Assembly: GCA_045531205.1 (NCBI GenBank)
Contig: JAZSDN010000065.1
Coordinates: 1 to 55,161, forward strand
Source: JAZNQL01 sp045531205
GTDB lineage: Bacteria > Bacillota > Clostridia > UMGS1883 > UMGS1540
Reading direction: 5' to 3'
Length of the DNA stretch: 55,161 bases
In this document: positions 1-6,266 of the stretch, in pieces
Position numbering within the stretch: position 1 is the first letter of the stretch
Layout of the letters: every line of letters begins with the position of its first letter
Notes under the pieces: generated by a model
Databases searched by the model: none
What the model was told of the DNA's origin: nothing
The model's input: the letters and a program-made list of their open reading frames with translations, nothing else
Position numbers and translations under genes: made by a program

Positions 1-50
1 AAAAGCATACAGGACTTTCGCCAATAGAGTACAGGGCTATATTTAAATAA
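1..50 (+). CDS. C-terminal end of a probable AraC-family regulator (partial)
   Basis: The third forward frame is open from the window edge to a TAA at 48-50 and gives 15 residues ending in TGLSPIEYRAIFK. The pattern TG-x-SP-x-x-YR is the usual end of the AraC-family helix-turn-helix domain; the two AraC proteins in this window end in the same way (TGLTPKLYR and TGVSPSEYK). An IS3-type transposase tail can also contain LSPIEYR, so the assignment is tentative. A terminator hairpin at 103-131 follows, as expected for the end of this gene. Confidence 0.45.
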   Translation, partial: KHTGLSPIEYRAIFK

Positions 51-102
51 AAAATGGGATGTAAAAAAAGTCCAGACCGCAAAAAACAAAGAAATATTGT
101 AG

Positions 103-131
103 GGAACGCCCATAAAGGGCGTTCCTTATTT
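103..131 (+). terminator. Rho-independent terminator
   Basis: A 9-bp perfect stem (103-111 with 117-125, GGAACGCCC arms, 5-base loop) is followed by a T-rich run. It lies 53 bases after the stop of the partial gene at the left edge and presumably terminates it. Confidence 0.75.
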
Positions 132-164
132 TTTCAGGGAGAGCGTGGAAACCTTCCCATACAG

Positions 165-335
165 GTAAATCTAATTTATAAACAGATAAATTAGGTCGAA
201 AAAATCAATTTTTTGATTTTTTCTTATAATTTTGTGTTTTTTGCTATGAACAAACTTCGCCTCCGAAGGCGTACCTTTGTATGCCTTTGGATAACCTAAA
301 GCAAGGCAAAGCCTTGCTTTAGCGAAAGTGTCTAT
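165..335. repeat. Cluster of consecutive short inverted repeats
   Basis: Several hairpins follow each other: 171-179 with 186-194 (CTAATTTAT arms), 198-208 with 213-223 (GAAAAAATCAA arms), a CGCC/GGCG pair near 259-270, and a long AAAGCAAGGC/GCCTTGCTTT pair near 298-322. No open frame here looks like a protein. The cluster recalls the better ordered hairpin arrays at 5.2-5.5 kb but lacks their constant linker. Confidence 0.55.
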
Positions 336-375
336 TTTGAAACATTTTTTCCTATCCCCAAAAAATATATTTTGC

Positions 376-404
376 TTGAAATTTATGATTAGATGTGATA
401 TCAT
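376..404 (+). promoter_or_regulatory. Candidate sigma-A promoter for nahK
   Basis: The -35 box is TTGAAA (376-381) and the -10 box is TATCAT (399-404), 17 bases apart, about 45 bases ahead of the coding start. The match is good but the region is A/T-rich, so chance matches are possible. Confidence 0.5.
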
Positions 405-450
405 AAAATAGAATGTAAAAATAAAATCTTATTTTTATGAATTAAGGAGT

Positions 451-1554
451 ATGATAAAAGTGTCATTAAATTTAAGCACTATATGTGCAAAGTTTGGCAT
501 TGAAGCAGAGGGAAAGGACATAAAGGTGTTCGGCAGCGGACACATAAATACTACATATCATATAAATAAAGACAATGGATACACTCTTCAGAAGATAAAC
601 ACAAATGTATTTAAAGAAATTGATAAGGTTATGGAAAATATAGCAAACCTTACCGATTATATGAGAAAGCAGATAATTGAAGCAGGGGGAGACCCTGACA
701 GAGAAACCCTGAGGGTAATAAGAACAATTGATGGGGAAAGCTGTTACAGACTTGACGATTCAACTTGTTTCCGTATGTATACTTTTATAGACGGAGTTGT
801 GGCATACGATTTTGTTGAAAATCCAAAGCAACTTTACTATACAGGAAAGGTTTTTGGTAAATTCCAGCAAAAGCTTAACGGATTTTCGATAGATAGCTTC
901 CACGAAACCATTAAAGACTTCCATAATACCCCTGTCCGTTATAAGCAGCTTGAAGAAGCAATTAAAAATAACGCATCGGGCAGAAAAGACAGTGTGAAGA
1001 AAGAAATAGATTTTGCAGAAAAGTATAAAAAATATACAGCAGTAATAACTGACGCAATAAAGGCAGGGGAAATACCCCTTCGTGTTACACATAATGATAC
1101 AAAGCTTAATAATGTTTTGTTCGATAAAGATTCGGGCGAAGGCGTTTGCGTAATAGATCTTGATACTGTAATGCCCGGCTCGATGCTTTACGATTTTGGC
1201 GATTCATTACGTTTTGGTGCTTCAAGCGGAACAGAGGATGAAAAAGACCTTTCAAAAATCTGGTTCGACCTTGAAAAGTTCGAGTATTATGCAAAAGGCT
1301 TTTTAGAAGAAGTAAAAGATATTATCACCGAAAAAGAAAAAGAACTTTTACCTTTATCGGCACTCTTAATGACTTATGAATGCGGAATACGTTTCCTTGC
1401 CGACTATATAAATGGCGATACTTATTTCCGTACCCATTACCCCGAACAGAATCTTGACCGCGCACATACACAGTTAAAACTCGTGTACGATATAGAATCT
1501 AAACTTCCAAGGATGAAGGAAATAGTTGATAAAATTTTAAATGAAATGAAGTAA
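451..1554 (+). CDS. nahK: N-acetylhexosamine 1-kinase
   Basis: This cytoplasmic kinase of the APH/choline-kinase fold phosphorylates the anomeric carbon of GlcNAc or GalNAc to give the 1-phosphate, a salvage entry to UDP-HexNAc. The 367 residues match the bifidobacterial NahK family throughout: the sugar-side motif GSGHINTTY (28-36), the catalytic loop THNDTKLNN (213-221, with Asp216 the likely base), and IDLDTVMPGS (235-244). The AAGGAG at 444-449 is only one base before ATG 451, which is too close. GTG at 460 (10-base spacing) may therefore be the real start, giving 364 residues. An SDR gene follows after 36 bases and is probably co-transcribed. In infant-type bifidobacteria NahK acts in lacto-N-biose/galacto-N-biose use; here it could also feed UDP-HexNAc supply. 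Confidence 0.88.
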   Translation: MIKVSLNLSTICAKFGIEAEGKDIKVFGSGHINTTYHINKDNGYTLQKINTNVFKEIDKVMENIANLTDYMRKQIIEAGGDPDRETLRVIRTIDGESCYRLDDSTCFRMYTFIDGVVAYDFVENPKQLYYTGKVFGKFQQKLNGFSIDSFHETIKDFHNTPVRYKQLEEAIKNNASGRKDSVKKEIDFAEKYKKYTAVITDAIKAGEIPLRVTHNDTKLNNVLFDKDSGEGVCVIDLDTVMPGSMLYDFGDSLRFGASSGTEDEKDLSKIWFDLEKFEYYAKGFLEEVKDIITEKEKELLPLSALLMTYECGIRFLADYINGDTYFRTHYPEQNLDRAHTQLKLVYDIESKLPRMKEIVDKILNEMK

Positions 1555-1590
1555 AAAAGAGCGAAAAATTTTTGAGTGGAGGAAAATTTA

Positions 1591-2358
1591 ATGAGTAGTT
1601 TGTTTAATATTGTTGGCAAGGTAGCCGTAGTAACAGGAGCATCATCAGGATTAGGACGTCAGTTTGCACTTGCTCTTGCAAGAGAGGGTGCTAATGTTGC
1701 TATTTTGGCAAGAAGAGTAGAAAAACTCGAAAAGGTTAAAGAAGAGGTTGAAGCTTTGGGAGTTAAATGCCTTTCTGTTAAATGTGACGTTGTTGATACT
1801 GAAAGTATTAAGAGCGCTGTTGCAACTGTTGTAGAACATTTTGGAAGGATTGACATTCTTGTCAACAATGCCGGAGTTGGAACAGGTGCTCCCGCTGAAC
1901 TTCAGGAAGACAGCGTTTGGAATATGACTATAAACACAAATCTTAACGGCGTTTATTTTGTAGCACGTGAAGTAGGAAAGGTTATGATTGAGCAGAATTA
2001 CGGAAAAATCATTAACATTGGCTCCATACATTCAACTGTTTCAATGAACGGAAGCCCCATCACTGCATATTGCGCAAGCAAAGGCGGGGTTGCAATGCTT
2101 ACAAAGGCTCTTGCTTGTGAATGGGCAAAGTACAACATTACTGTTAATGCCATAGGTCCCGCATACTTTGAAAGTGAAATGACAGATCAAATCATCAATA
2201 CTCCCGAATTTGCTCAGGCAGTTATGGCTTATTGCCCCATGGGAAGAGTTGGTAAGGCAGGGGAGCTTGATGGTGCAGTCGTTTACTTTGCATCAGATGC
2301 TTCAAGTTACACAACAGGGCAGCTTCTTACTATTGACGGCGGCTGGACAACAATCTGA
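1591..2358 (+). CDS. SDR-family NAD(P)-dependent oxidoreductase
   Basis: This is a classical short-chain dehydrogenase of 255 residues. It has the cofactor motif TGASSGLG (15-22), NNAG (92-95), a Ser at 145/148 and the catalytic YCASK (Tyr160, Lys164). The closest general resemblance is to gluconate 5-dehydrogenase/3-oxoacyl-ACP-reductase-like SDRs, and sugar or polyol oxidation is likely given the neighbouring sugar kinase. The ATG at 1591 is chosen because GGAGG (1579-1583) precedes it at 7 bases; an upstream in-frame GTG at 1576 would place this ribosome site inside the gene. It probably forms an operon with nahK and ends at the hairpin at 2378-2410. The substrate cannot be told from sequence. 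Confidence 0.85.
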   Translation: MSSLFNIVGKVAVVTGASSGLGRQFALALAREGANVAILARRVEKLEKVKEEVEALGVKCLSVKCDVVDTESIKSAVATVVEHFGRIDILVNNAGVGTGAPAELQEDSVWNMTINTNLNGVYFVAREVGKVMIEQNYGKIINIGSIHSTVSMNGSPITAYCASKGGVAMLTKALACEWAKYNITVNAIGPAYFESEMTDQIINTPEFAQAVMAYCPMGRVGKAGELDGAVVYFASDASSYTTGQLLTIDGGWTTI

Positions 2359-2377
2359 CAACTAAAAAAGTAAAATG

Positions 2378-2410
2378 AAACTCCGTTCTCTATTGAGAAC
2401 GGAGTTTTTT
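2378..2410 (+). terminator. Rho-independent terminator after the nahK-SDR pair
   Basis: A 13-bp stem with a TATT loop (AAACTCCGTTCTC paired with GAGAACGGAGTTT) is followed by a T run, 20 bases after the SDR stop. Confidence 0.85.
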
Positions 2411-2448
2411 ATGTTTTATAGAGAAGAAAAAATTTCTTTCCGTGTGTG

Positions 2449-2477
2449 TTGACACGGTTTTTAAGAGGGAATATAAT
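2449..2477 (+). promoter_or_regulatory. Consensus sigma-A promoter for the secreted-protein gene
   Basis: Perfect TTGACA (2449-2454) and TATAAT (2472-2477) are separated by 17 bases, 64 bases ahead of the ATG at 2542. This predicts strong constitutive expression unless repressed. Confidence 0.85.
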
Positions 2478-2541
2478 CAAATTGCAAGTAAAAACCGATA
2501 ATAAATAAGACCCTAAAATATATAAATTAAGGAGAGAAAAA

Positions 2542-4674
2542 ATGGAAAAACTATTATCAATGTTATTAACAATTGTAGTGATGGTGACCTGTTTCACAAG
2601 CCTTACTGCATCGGCAAGCACAGGATTTCCACTTGAAGTGTCATTCACTGCAGGAGCAAAACAAACAGTAACGGCATCGCTTCTTACAGGCGAAGGTTAT
2701 GCAGACCATACTCTTTACATTCCGACAGGCTGGTCATGGAAAGAAACAATAAGCGACGGCGGTGCGCATCATGGGACAATTACGTCCAGTACATCAGGGG
2801 ACAGAATCAGATCTGATATTTACACAAACTCGGGAATCACTTACTTAAAAAGAACGGGTAACGACGTTGCAATTACTAAACTTGTAGATATTCAGCCTGG
2901 ATATAATTATACTCTTTCTGCAACAGCATACGGCTTATCAGATAATGGGGCATGTGTTTCATCTTTTGCATATTGGCTCTGCCATAAAAACGAAGATGGT
3001 TCATATACACTGATTAACGAGTATTTAACGCAAAATAACTACGAAAAAACACTTAAAACACCAATGTATAAAGAAAGTCAGCGTATGTCTACAGCAACCC
3101 AAACAACGTGGATCGGTAAATCTGCTTACACCCATACATTTAACTTTAGTGTAGATGTAACTGACAATTCCGTTAATGCTATTTTGGTTGGCTTGGGTGG
3201 TTTTGGTGCAGGCAACCATACTAATTTTGCAACTTTTTATCCCGGTTTCACAGTTGCTCAGGGCGAATATAAAGGTATTGAAACGAATCGTAAGCTTTAT
3301 TACAAAACAGAATTTACAGGAGAATCAACAACTGTAAGTGTTGATATTCCTCAATCAGATGGTTCAACCGCAACCTTTGAAGGTGCAGTTCAGCCTGACG
3401 GATGGACAGTAACAGCAGAAAAAACAGCAAATCAAGCACCCGGACCAAATAAACCGGCAATGACAACATTAACCGGTACAGGTAATTTTGCAGGTATAAC
3501 TGAAAATGTGTGGACTGTATATGGTTCATTTATTTCAATTGCAAAGTATATAGATATAGAACCAGGATATACATACGATGTAATCATAGATGCTTATGCA
3601 CCTGGATTGCCTTCAACGGGTGGTTATAACAGATTATATACATCCGTTGACCTTTATCATAAAGGAGCTGACGGAACGCAGACCGCTATAAATACTTATC
3701 TTTCAAATAATTCTTATACAAAACAGGTTGCAACTTCTGTTTATGCACAAGCGTATAATGGTTACAATACTCCCCCCGCAAATGAACAATTTAATACGGG
3801 TGAAATCAAATTTGAGATTATCACTACTATTTCAGTTTCGGATAAAGCAGCAAACTCCATAAAAGTATTCTTGAACGGTCCTGCTGGTCGTGGCGTTAAT
3901 AACTATGTGCAATATGGAGATGTTAAAATAGTAAAGGTTGGGGCTGTTCAGGGCGGAATTATAGAAAACACACGTCCGGTAGCAGTTACATACGCTTTCG
4001 AAGATGGAATAAATGAAAATGTACAGCAGAATATAAGCGCAGATGTTGAAACAACATTGTCACTCCGTCCCGTAGCTTCAACAGTTGATTCAAGTGTAAA
4101 CGTTGTATCAAACACAGGCTACTTCAAGGGTTGGCAGATAGGCACAAAGACCTACACATCCGAAGAAGGTAAAAAAATGCTTGTTCCAGATGCAGGAACA
4201 ACGCTTACAATGAATGCTCTTTGGTACACAGTTAAAAATGACGTAGTATCTGCTGCAAAAGCACAGAAGGCTACACTTACAGGTGGTACAAAAGTAATCC
4301 GTTTCTTAGCACTTGTTGACGATTCGTTTGCAGATTATAAAGAAGCAGGTTTTGTATTTACAACACTTGCAGAAAATCCCACAATCGAAGCAGGCTACAA
4401 GCCCTACGGCACACAGAGTATATTTGCAAAGATTAAGAGCGGAAACGCAGTATTAAAGGTAACAGATGCAAACTTTGTTGCTAACTTCACAAAGGATGCA
4501 TCATTGAATCCCACAGGCATTATTTACGCAAACGTAGCAATTCCTGCAGGAAACGAAAATATCGTATACTACGCAACACCTTATGTTGAAAAAGCAGACG
4601 GTACACGTGAATACGGCGAAACAAAAGCAGCAAGCTACGCAGGTCTTGCAGCACAAGACGCAACTGTAGAGTAA
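2542..4674 (+). CDS. Secreted protein with two tandem repeat domains and a B-repeat-like domain
   Basis: A Sec signal peptide is visible at residues 1-26 (hydrophobic core LLSMLLTIVVMVT, likely cleavage after TASA). The mature 680-odd residues contain two divergent copies of one module of about 220 residues (roughly 30-250 and 250-470). Each holds a DIxPGY motif (DIQPGYNYTL and DIEPGYTYDV), a HK-x-x-DG turn and an NxYLxxNxYxK motif (NEYLTQNNYEK and NTYLSNNSYTK). Residues 478-565 resemble an InlB B-repeat-like (Flg_new) domain, with FKGWQIGTKTY. The rest (570-710) is a beta-rich domain without a recognised family. There is no LPXTG sorting signal or lipobox, so it is released or held by an unrecognised domain. 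AAGGAG precedes the ATG. A small peptide gene lies 22 bases downstream in the same transcription unit. Carbohydrate binding is plausible but unproven. Confidence 0.75.
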   Translation: MEKLLSMLLTIVVMVTCFTSLTASASTGFPLEVSFTAGAKQTVTASLLTGEGYADHTLYIPTGWSWKETISDGGAHHGTITSSTSGDRIRSDIYTNSGITYLKRTGNDVAITKLVDIQPGYNYTLSATAYGLSDNGACVSSFAYWLCHKNEDGSYTLINEYLTQNNYEKTLKTPMYKESQRMSTATQTTWIGKSAYTHTFNFSVDVTDNSVNAILVGLGGFGAGNHTNFATFYPGFTVAQGEYKGIETNRKLYYKTEFTGESTTVSVDIPQSDGSTATFEGAVQPDGWTVTAEKTANQAPGPNKPAMTTLTGTGNFAGITENVWTVYGSFISIAKYIDIEPGYTYDVIIDAYAPGLPSTGGYNRLYTSVDLYHKGADGTQTAINTYLSNNSYTKQVATSVYAQAYNGYNTPPANEQFNTGEIKFEIITTISVSDKAANSIKVFLNGPAGRGVNNYVQYGDVKIVKVGAVQGGIIENTRPVAVTYAFEDGINENVQQNISADVETTLSLRPVASTVDSSVNVVSNTGYFKGWQIGTKTYTSEEGKKMLVPDAGTTLTMNALWYTVKNDVVSAAKAQKATLTGGTKVIRFLALVDDSFADYKEAGFVFTTLAENPTIEAGYKPYGTQSIFAKIKSGNAVLKVTDANFVANFTKDASLNPTGIIYANVAIPAGNENIVYYATPYVEKADGTREYGETKAASYAGLAAQDATVE

Positions 4675-4696
4675 GGTTTAAAGGAGGATTATAGAA

Positions 4697-4846
4697 ATGA
4701 AAGAAAAATACTTAACACCTTCGGCAGAAATCGTATTGTTTGATATAAACCGCGTATCAATGACTATATCCCTTATAAGCCTTGAAGATAATGGCGAATC
4801 AAACCTTTTGAACGATATCGGAAACGGGCTTATTACCGAAGAATAA
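4697..4846 (+). CDS. 49-residue hypothetical peptide downstream of the secreted protein
   Basis: This small gene is preceded by a full AAGGAGG (4681-4687) at 9-base spacing and reads 49 codons to TAA. The product begins MKEKYLTPSAEIVLFD and is acidic towards its end (ending NGLITEE). The start pattern K-(K/E)-x-Y-x-x-P-x-x-(E)-I/V resembles short peptides that are frequent and unannotated in gut Firmicutes and Bacteroidetes genomes, where they often lie near secreted proteins. I know no function. There is no signal peptide or transmembrane segment. It shares the promoter at 2449-2477 with the preceding gene and ends before the terminator at 4941-4968. Confidence 0.7.
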   Translation: MKEKYLTPSAEIVLFDINRVSMTISLISLEDNGESNLLNDIGNGLITEE

Positions 4847-4940
4847 AACAGAAATCCTTTTTGCGGAACAATTCCTTCTCATATTCTCATATCCTTATAT
4901 TCTTGAGTTCTCATAATAAAACTTTTCCGCAAAAACAAAA

Positions 4941-4968
4941 AGAGGTTCCCTTTGGGAACCTCTTTTTG
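4941..4968 (+). terminator. Rho-independent terminator
   Basis: A 10-bp perfect stem (AGAGGTTCCC, 4941-4950, with 4954-4963) and 3-base loop are followed by TTTTTG and preceded by an A run, so it could work in both directions. It ends the secreted-protein/peptide unit. Confidence 0.85.
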
Positions 4969-5228
4969 TTTTGTCTTTATAAAGATTATACTGAATATTA
5001 GCAAAACAATATGTTAAAATCACTCAATTACAACGCCATATTCTTTTGTCAGGGCATTTAATATTTCGGTGTTTTTGTATCCTGTAAAAACAAACATCAA
5101 AACCAAACTGAATGCTTTAGATGCCGTTTGGGTGATATACTCGCTCTCGCTCGTGCGATATATTTGCTTTGTAAATATGATGTTGCTCATTTTATTCGCA
5201 ATGATGCGATGTTTGCACAAAAGCATTA

Positions 5229-5302
5229 GGCGAAGCCGACATCATTTCCGAAGGAAACATCATTAGCGTTAGCGTCATCATTTGCCAAGGGCAAACATCA
5301 TT
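5229..5302. repeat. Mini-hairpin array 1 with CATCATT linkers
   Basis: The heptamer CATCATT occurs at 5240-5246, 5258-5264, 5276-5282 and 5296-5302 (spacing 18, 18 and 20 bases). Between copies lie tiny units, mostly palindromes: GGC-gaa-GCC (5229-5237), TTTCC-gaa-GGAAA (5245-5257), a non-palindromic GCGTTAGCG unit (5266-5274), and TTTGCC-aag-GGCAAA (5281-5295). Arms differ from unit to unit while the linker is constant. The array ends directly at the terminator hairpin 5304-5335. Looser units with GATATA or TGATG linkers continue leftwards to about 5134. Confidence 0.8.
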
Positions 5303-5303
5303 G

Positions 5304-5335
5304 AAAAAACCTCGTTCTTTAGAACGAGGTTTTTT
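5304..5335. terminator. Bidirectional terminator hairpin between the arrays
   Basis: A 15-bp stem (5304-5318 with 5321-5335) carries an A run on the left and a T run on the right, so either strand could be terminated. It sits between the two mini-hairpin arrays. Confidence 0.75.
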
Positions 5336-5373
5336 CTGGCTTACACGTTCATAATAGATGCAAGTTATTTTTA

Positions 5374-5542
5374 GTGATATCCCAACTTCGTTGGAGTGAT
5401 ATTTTTACAAAGTAAAAGTGATATTGAAACCTTCGGTTTCAGTGATATTATATTTGCCATTAAACTGTGCGAAGCACAATATCGCTCGGCGTAAGCCGAA
5501 TATAACTGCGTAGCAATATAACTTGCCGTAGGCAAATATAAC
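5374..5542. repeat. Mini-hairpin array 2 with GTGATAT and ATATAAC linkers
   Basis: The heptamer GTGATAT occurs at 5374-5380, 5396-5402, 5418-5424 and 5442-5448, and ATATAAC at 5500-5506, 5516-5522 and 5536-5542. Between the linkers are short palindromes with 3- or 4-base loops: CCAAC-ttc-GTTGG (5382-5394), TTTTAC-aaa-GTAAAA, TGAAACC-ttc-GGTTTCA (5425-5441), TGTGC-gaa-GCACA (5466-5478), TCGGC-gtaa-GCCGA (5486-5499), TGC-gta-GCA (5507-5515) and TTGCC-gta-GGCAA (5523-5535). The arms differ in sequence and length. This is not a CRISPR: the spacers are palindromes and the repeats are only 7 bases. Confidence 0.85.
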
Positions 5543-5544
5543 TG

Positions 5545-5572
5545 AAAAAAGACATCCGAAGATGTCTTTTTT
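5545..5572. terminator. Bidirectional terminator of the tRNA operon
   Basis: The stem GACATC-cgaa-GATGTC (5551-5566) is flanked by A6 and T7 runs. It lies one base beyond the 3' end of tRNA-Cys on the minus strand and would end the tRNA transcript. Confidence 0.8.
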
Positions 5573-5646
5573 TGGAGGCACCACCCAGATTTGAACTGGG
5601 GATCAAGGTGTTGCAGACCCGTGCCTTACCACTTGGCTATGGTGCC
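5573..5646 (-). tRNA. tRNA-Cys (GCA)
   Basis: A 74-base cloverleaf on the minus strand. The acceptor stem pairs 5640-5646 with 5577-5583, the anticodon loop is CTGCAAC (anticodon GCA), and CCA is encoded at the 3' end. It is the last gene of the five-tRNA operon. Confidence 0.95.
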
Positions 5647-5678
5647 TTATATATTAAATTTTGTGGGATAGTAACATT

Positions 5679-5702
5679 AAAGAGACGATGAACGTCTCTT
5701 TA
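5679..5702 (-). other. Spacer hairpin between tRNA-Gly and tRNA-Cys
   Basis: An inverted repeat of about 9 bp (AAAGAGACG arms) lies in the 61-base spacer between the last two tRNAs. The T run after it on the minus strand is weak, so it is either a leaky terminator or a processing stem. Confidence 0.45.
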
Positions 5703-5707
5703 GTAAC

Positions 5708-5783
5708 TGGAGCGAATGACGAGGCTCGAACTCGCTACCTCCACCTTGGCAAGGTGGCGCTCTACCAGATGAGCTACATTCGC
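5708..5783 (-). tRNA. tRNA-Gly (GCC)
   Basis: A 76-base cloverleaf on the minus strand with anticodon loop TTGCCAA (GCC) between CCACC/GGTGG stems, a normal T arm (GTTCGAG) and encoded CCA. Confidence 0.95.
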
Positions 5784-5792
5784 ATTTTATGA

Positions 5793-5868
5793 TGGTGCCT
5801 CCGGGCGGAATCGAACCACCGACACGGGGATTTTCAGTCCCCTGCTCTACCGACTGAGCTACAGAGGC
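5793..5868 (-). tRNA. tRNA-Phe (GAA)
   Basis: A 76-base cloverleaf on the minus strand. The anticodon loop CTGAAAA (GAA) lies between GGGGA/TCCCC stems, discriminator A and CCA are encoded, and the acceptor stem contains one G-U pair. Confidence 0.95.
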
Positions 5869-5872
5869 AAAT

Positions 5873-5949
5873 TGGCGACCCGGATGAGGCTCGAACTCAC
5901 GACCTCCAGCGTGACAGGCTGGCGTTCTAACCAACTGAACTACCGGGCC
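5873..5949 (-). tRNA. tRNA-Asp (GTC)
   Basis: A 77-base cloverleaf on the minus strand with anticodon loop CTGTCAC (GTC), discriminator G and encoded CCA. Confidence 0.95.
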
Positions 5950-5952
5950 ACA

Positions 5953-6028
5953 TGGTGGGCACAATAGGGCTCGAACCTATGACCCCCTGCTTGTAAGGCA
6001 GGTGCTCTCCCAGCTGAGCTATGCGCCC
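5953..6028 (-). tRNA. tRNA-Val (TAC)
   Basis: A 76-base cloverleaf on the minus strand with anticodon loop CTTACAA (TAC) between CCTGC/GCAGG stems and encoded CCA. It is the first gene of the tRNA operon, 35 bases from the -10 box of the promoter at 6063-6091. Confidence 0.95.
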
Positions 6029-6062
6029 ATGTGATTTGCCGCTCTCTCTTGACGGCTTAGTT

Positions 6063-6091
6063 AGTATAGCACAAAAAAATACCCTTGTCAA
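6063..6091 (-). promoter_or_regulatory. Promoter of the tRNA operon
   Basis: On the minus strand TTGACA (6086-6091) and TATACT (6063-6068) lie 17 bases apart. This near-consensus site fits strong stable-RNA transcription of Val-Asp-Phe-Gly-Cys. Confidence 0.88.
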
Positions 6092-6158
6092 TAACTTTTT
6101 TAAAAAAAATTAAAAAAATTTTTTATTCCTAAAATTTGACATAATATTCAAAAAACTC

Positions 6159-6188
6159 TTGCAATGTAATAATAAGAAATGGTATACT
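6159..6188 (+). promoter_or_regulatory. Promoter of the UPF0371/EamA unit
   Basis: TTGCAA (6159-6164) and TATACT (6183-6188) are 18 bases apart, about 80 bases before the coding start. It is divergent from the tRNA promoter. Confidence 0.7.
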
Positions 6189-6212
6189 ATATAGAGCACA
6201 CATTTTAGATGC

Positions 6213-6248
6213 GCGTCTCTATGTAAAATTAGAGGCGCTTATTTTTTG
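6213..6248 (+). promoter_or_regulatory. Terminator-like hairpin in the 5' leader
   Basis: An 8-bp stem with one G-U pair (6213-6220 with 6231-6238, 10-base loop) is followed by TTATTTTTTG. It lies between the promoter and the ribosome site and has the form of an intrinsic terminator, which suggests attenuation of the UPF0371/EamA unit. Confidence 0.5.
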
Positions 6249-6266
6249 TTAAACGTGGAGGATAAA

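Larger units (their letters stand above)
51..450. other. 400-base intergenic region upstream of nahK
   Basis: No gene is supported. It contains the terminator at 103-131, the hairpin cluster at 165-335 and a candidate promoter at 376-404. A further A/T-only hairpin around 416-440 sits directly before the nahK ribosome site and may influence its translation. Confidence 0.6.
4847..5572. other. Gene-free region of about 725 bases between convergent units
   Basis: No gene with a ribosome site is supported. The region holds three terminator hairpins (4941-4968, 5304-5335, 5545-5572) and two arrays of mini-hairpins (5229-5302 and 5374-5542). On the minus strand a short open frame ending at 5020 has a protein-like tail (NALTKEYGVVIE) but no ribosome site, so it may be a gene relic. 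Confidence 0.6.

Noticed and set aside
1..50. IS3-type transposase C terminus
   Set aside because: LSPIEYR also occurs in IS3 orfB tails, but the full TG-x-SP-x-x-YR pattern matches AraC better and no IS end is visible in the following 100 bases.
171..404. Open frame of 77 codons on the minus strand upstream of nahK
   Set aside because: It lies over the hairpin cluster, has no ribosome site and a composition set by the inverted repeats.
5020..5226. Minus-strand frame of 68 codons ending in a protein-like tail (NALTKEYGVVIE)
   Set aside because: No ribosome site precedes any start and the N-terminal part is translated hairpin array. The tail may be a gene relic, but nothing proves it.
5229..5542. 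CRISPR array
   Set aside because: The repeated parts are only 7 bases, the intervening parts are self-complementary and of variable length, and no cas gene is nearby.
5677..5964. 95-codon minus-strand frame
   Set aside because: It is a translation of the Gly, Phe and Asp tRNA genes; the cloverleaves explain the sequence.
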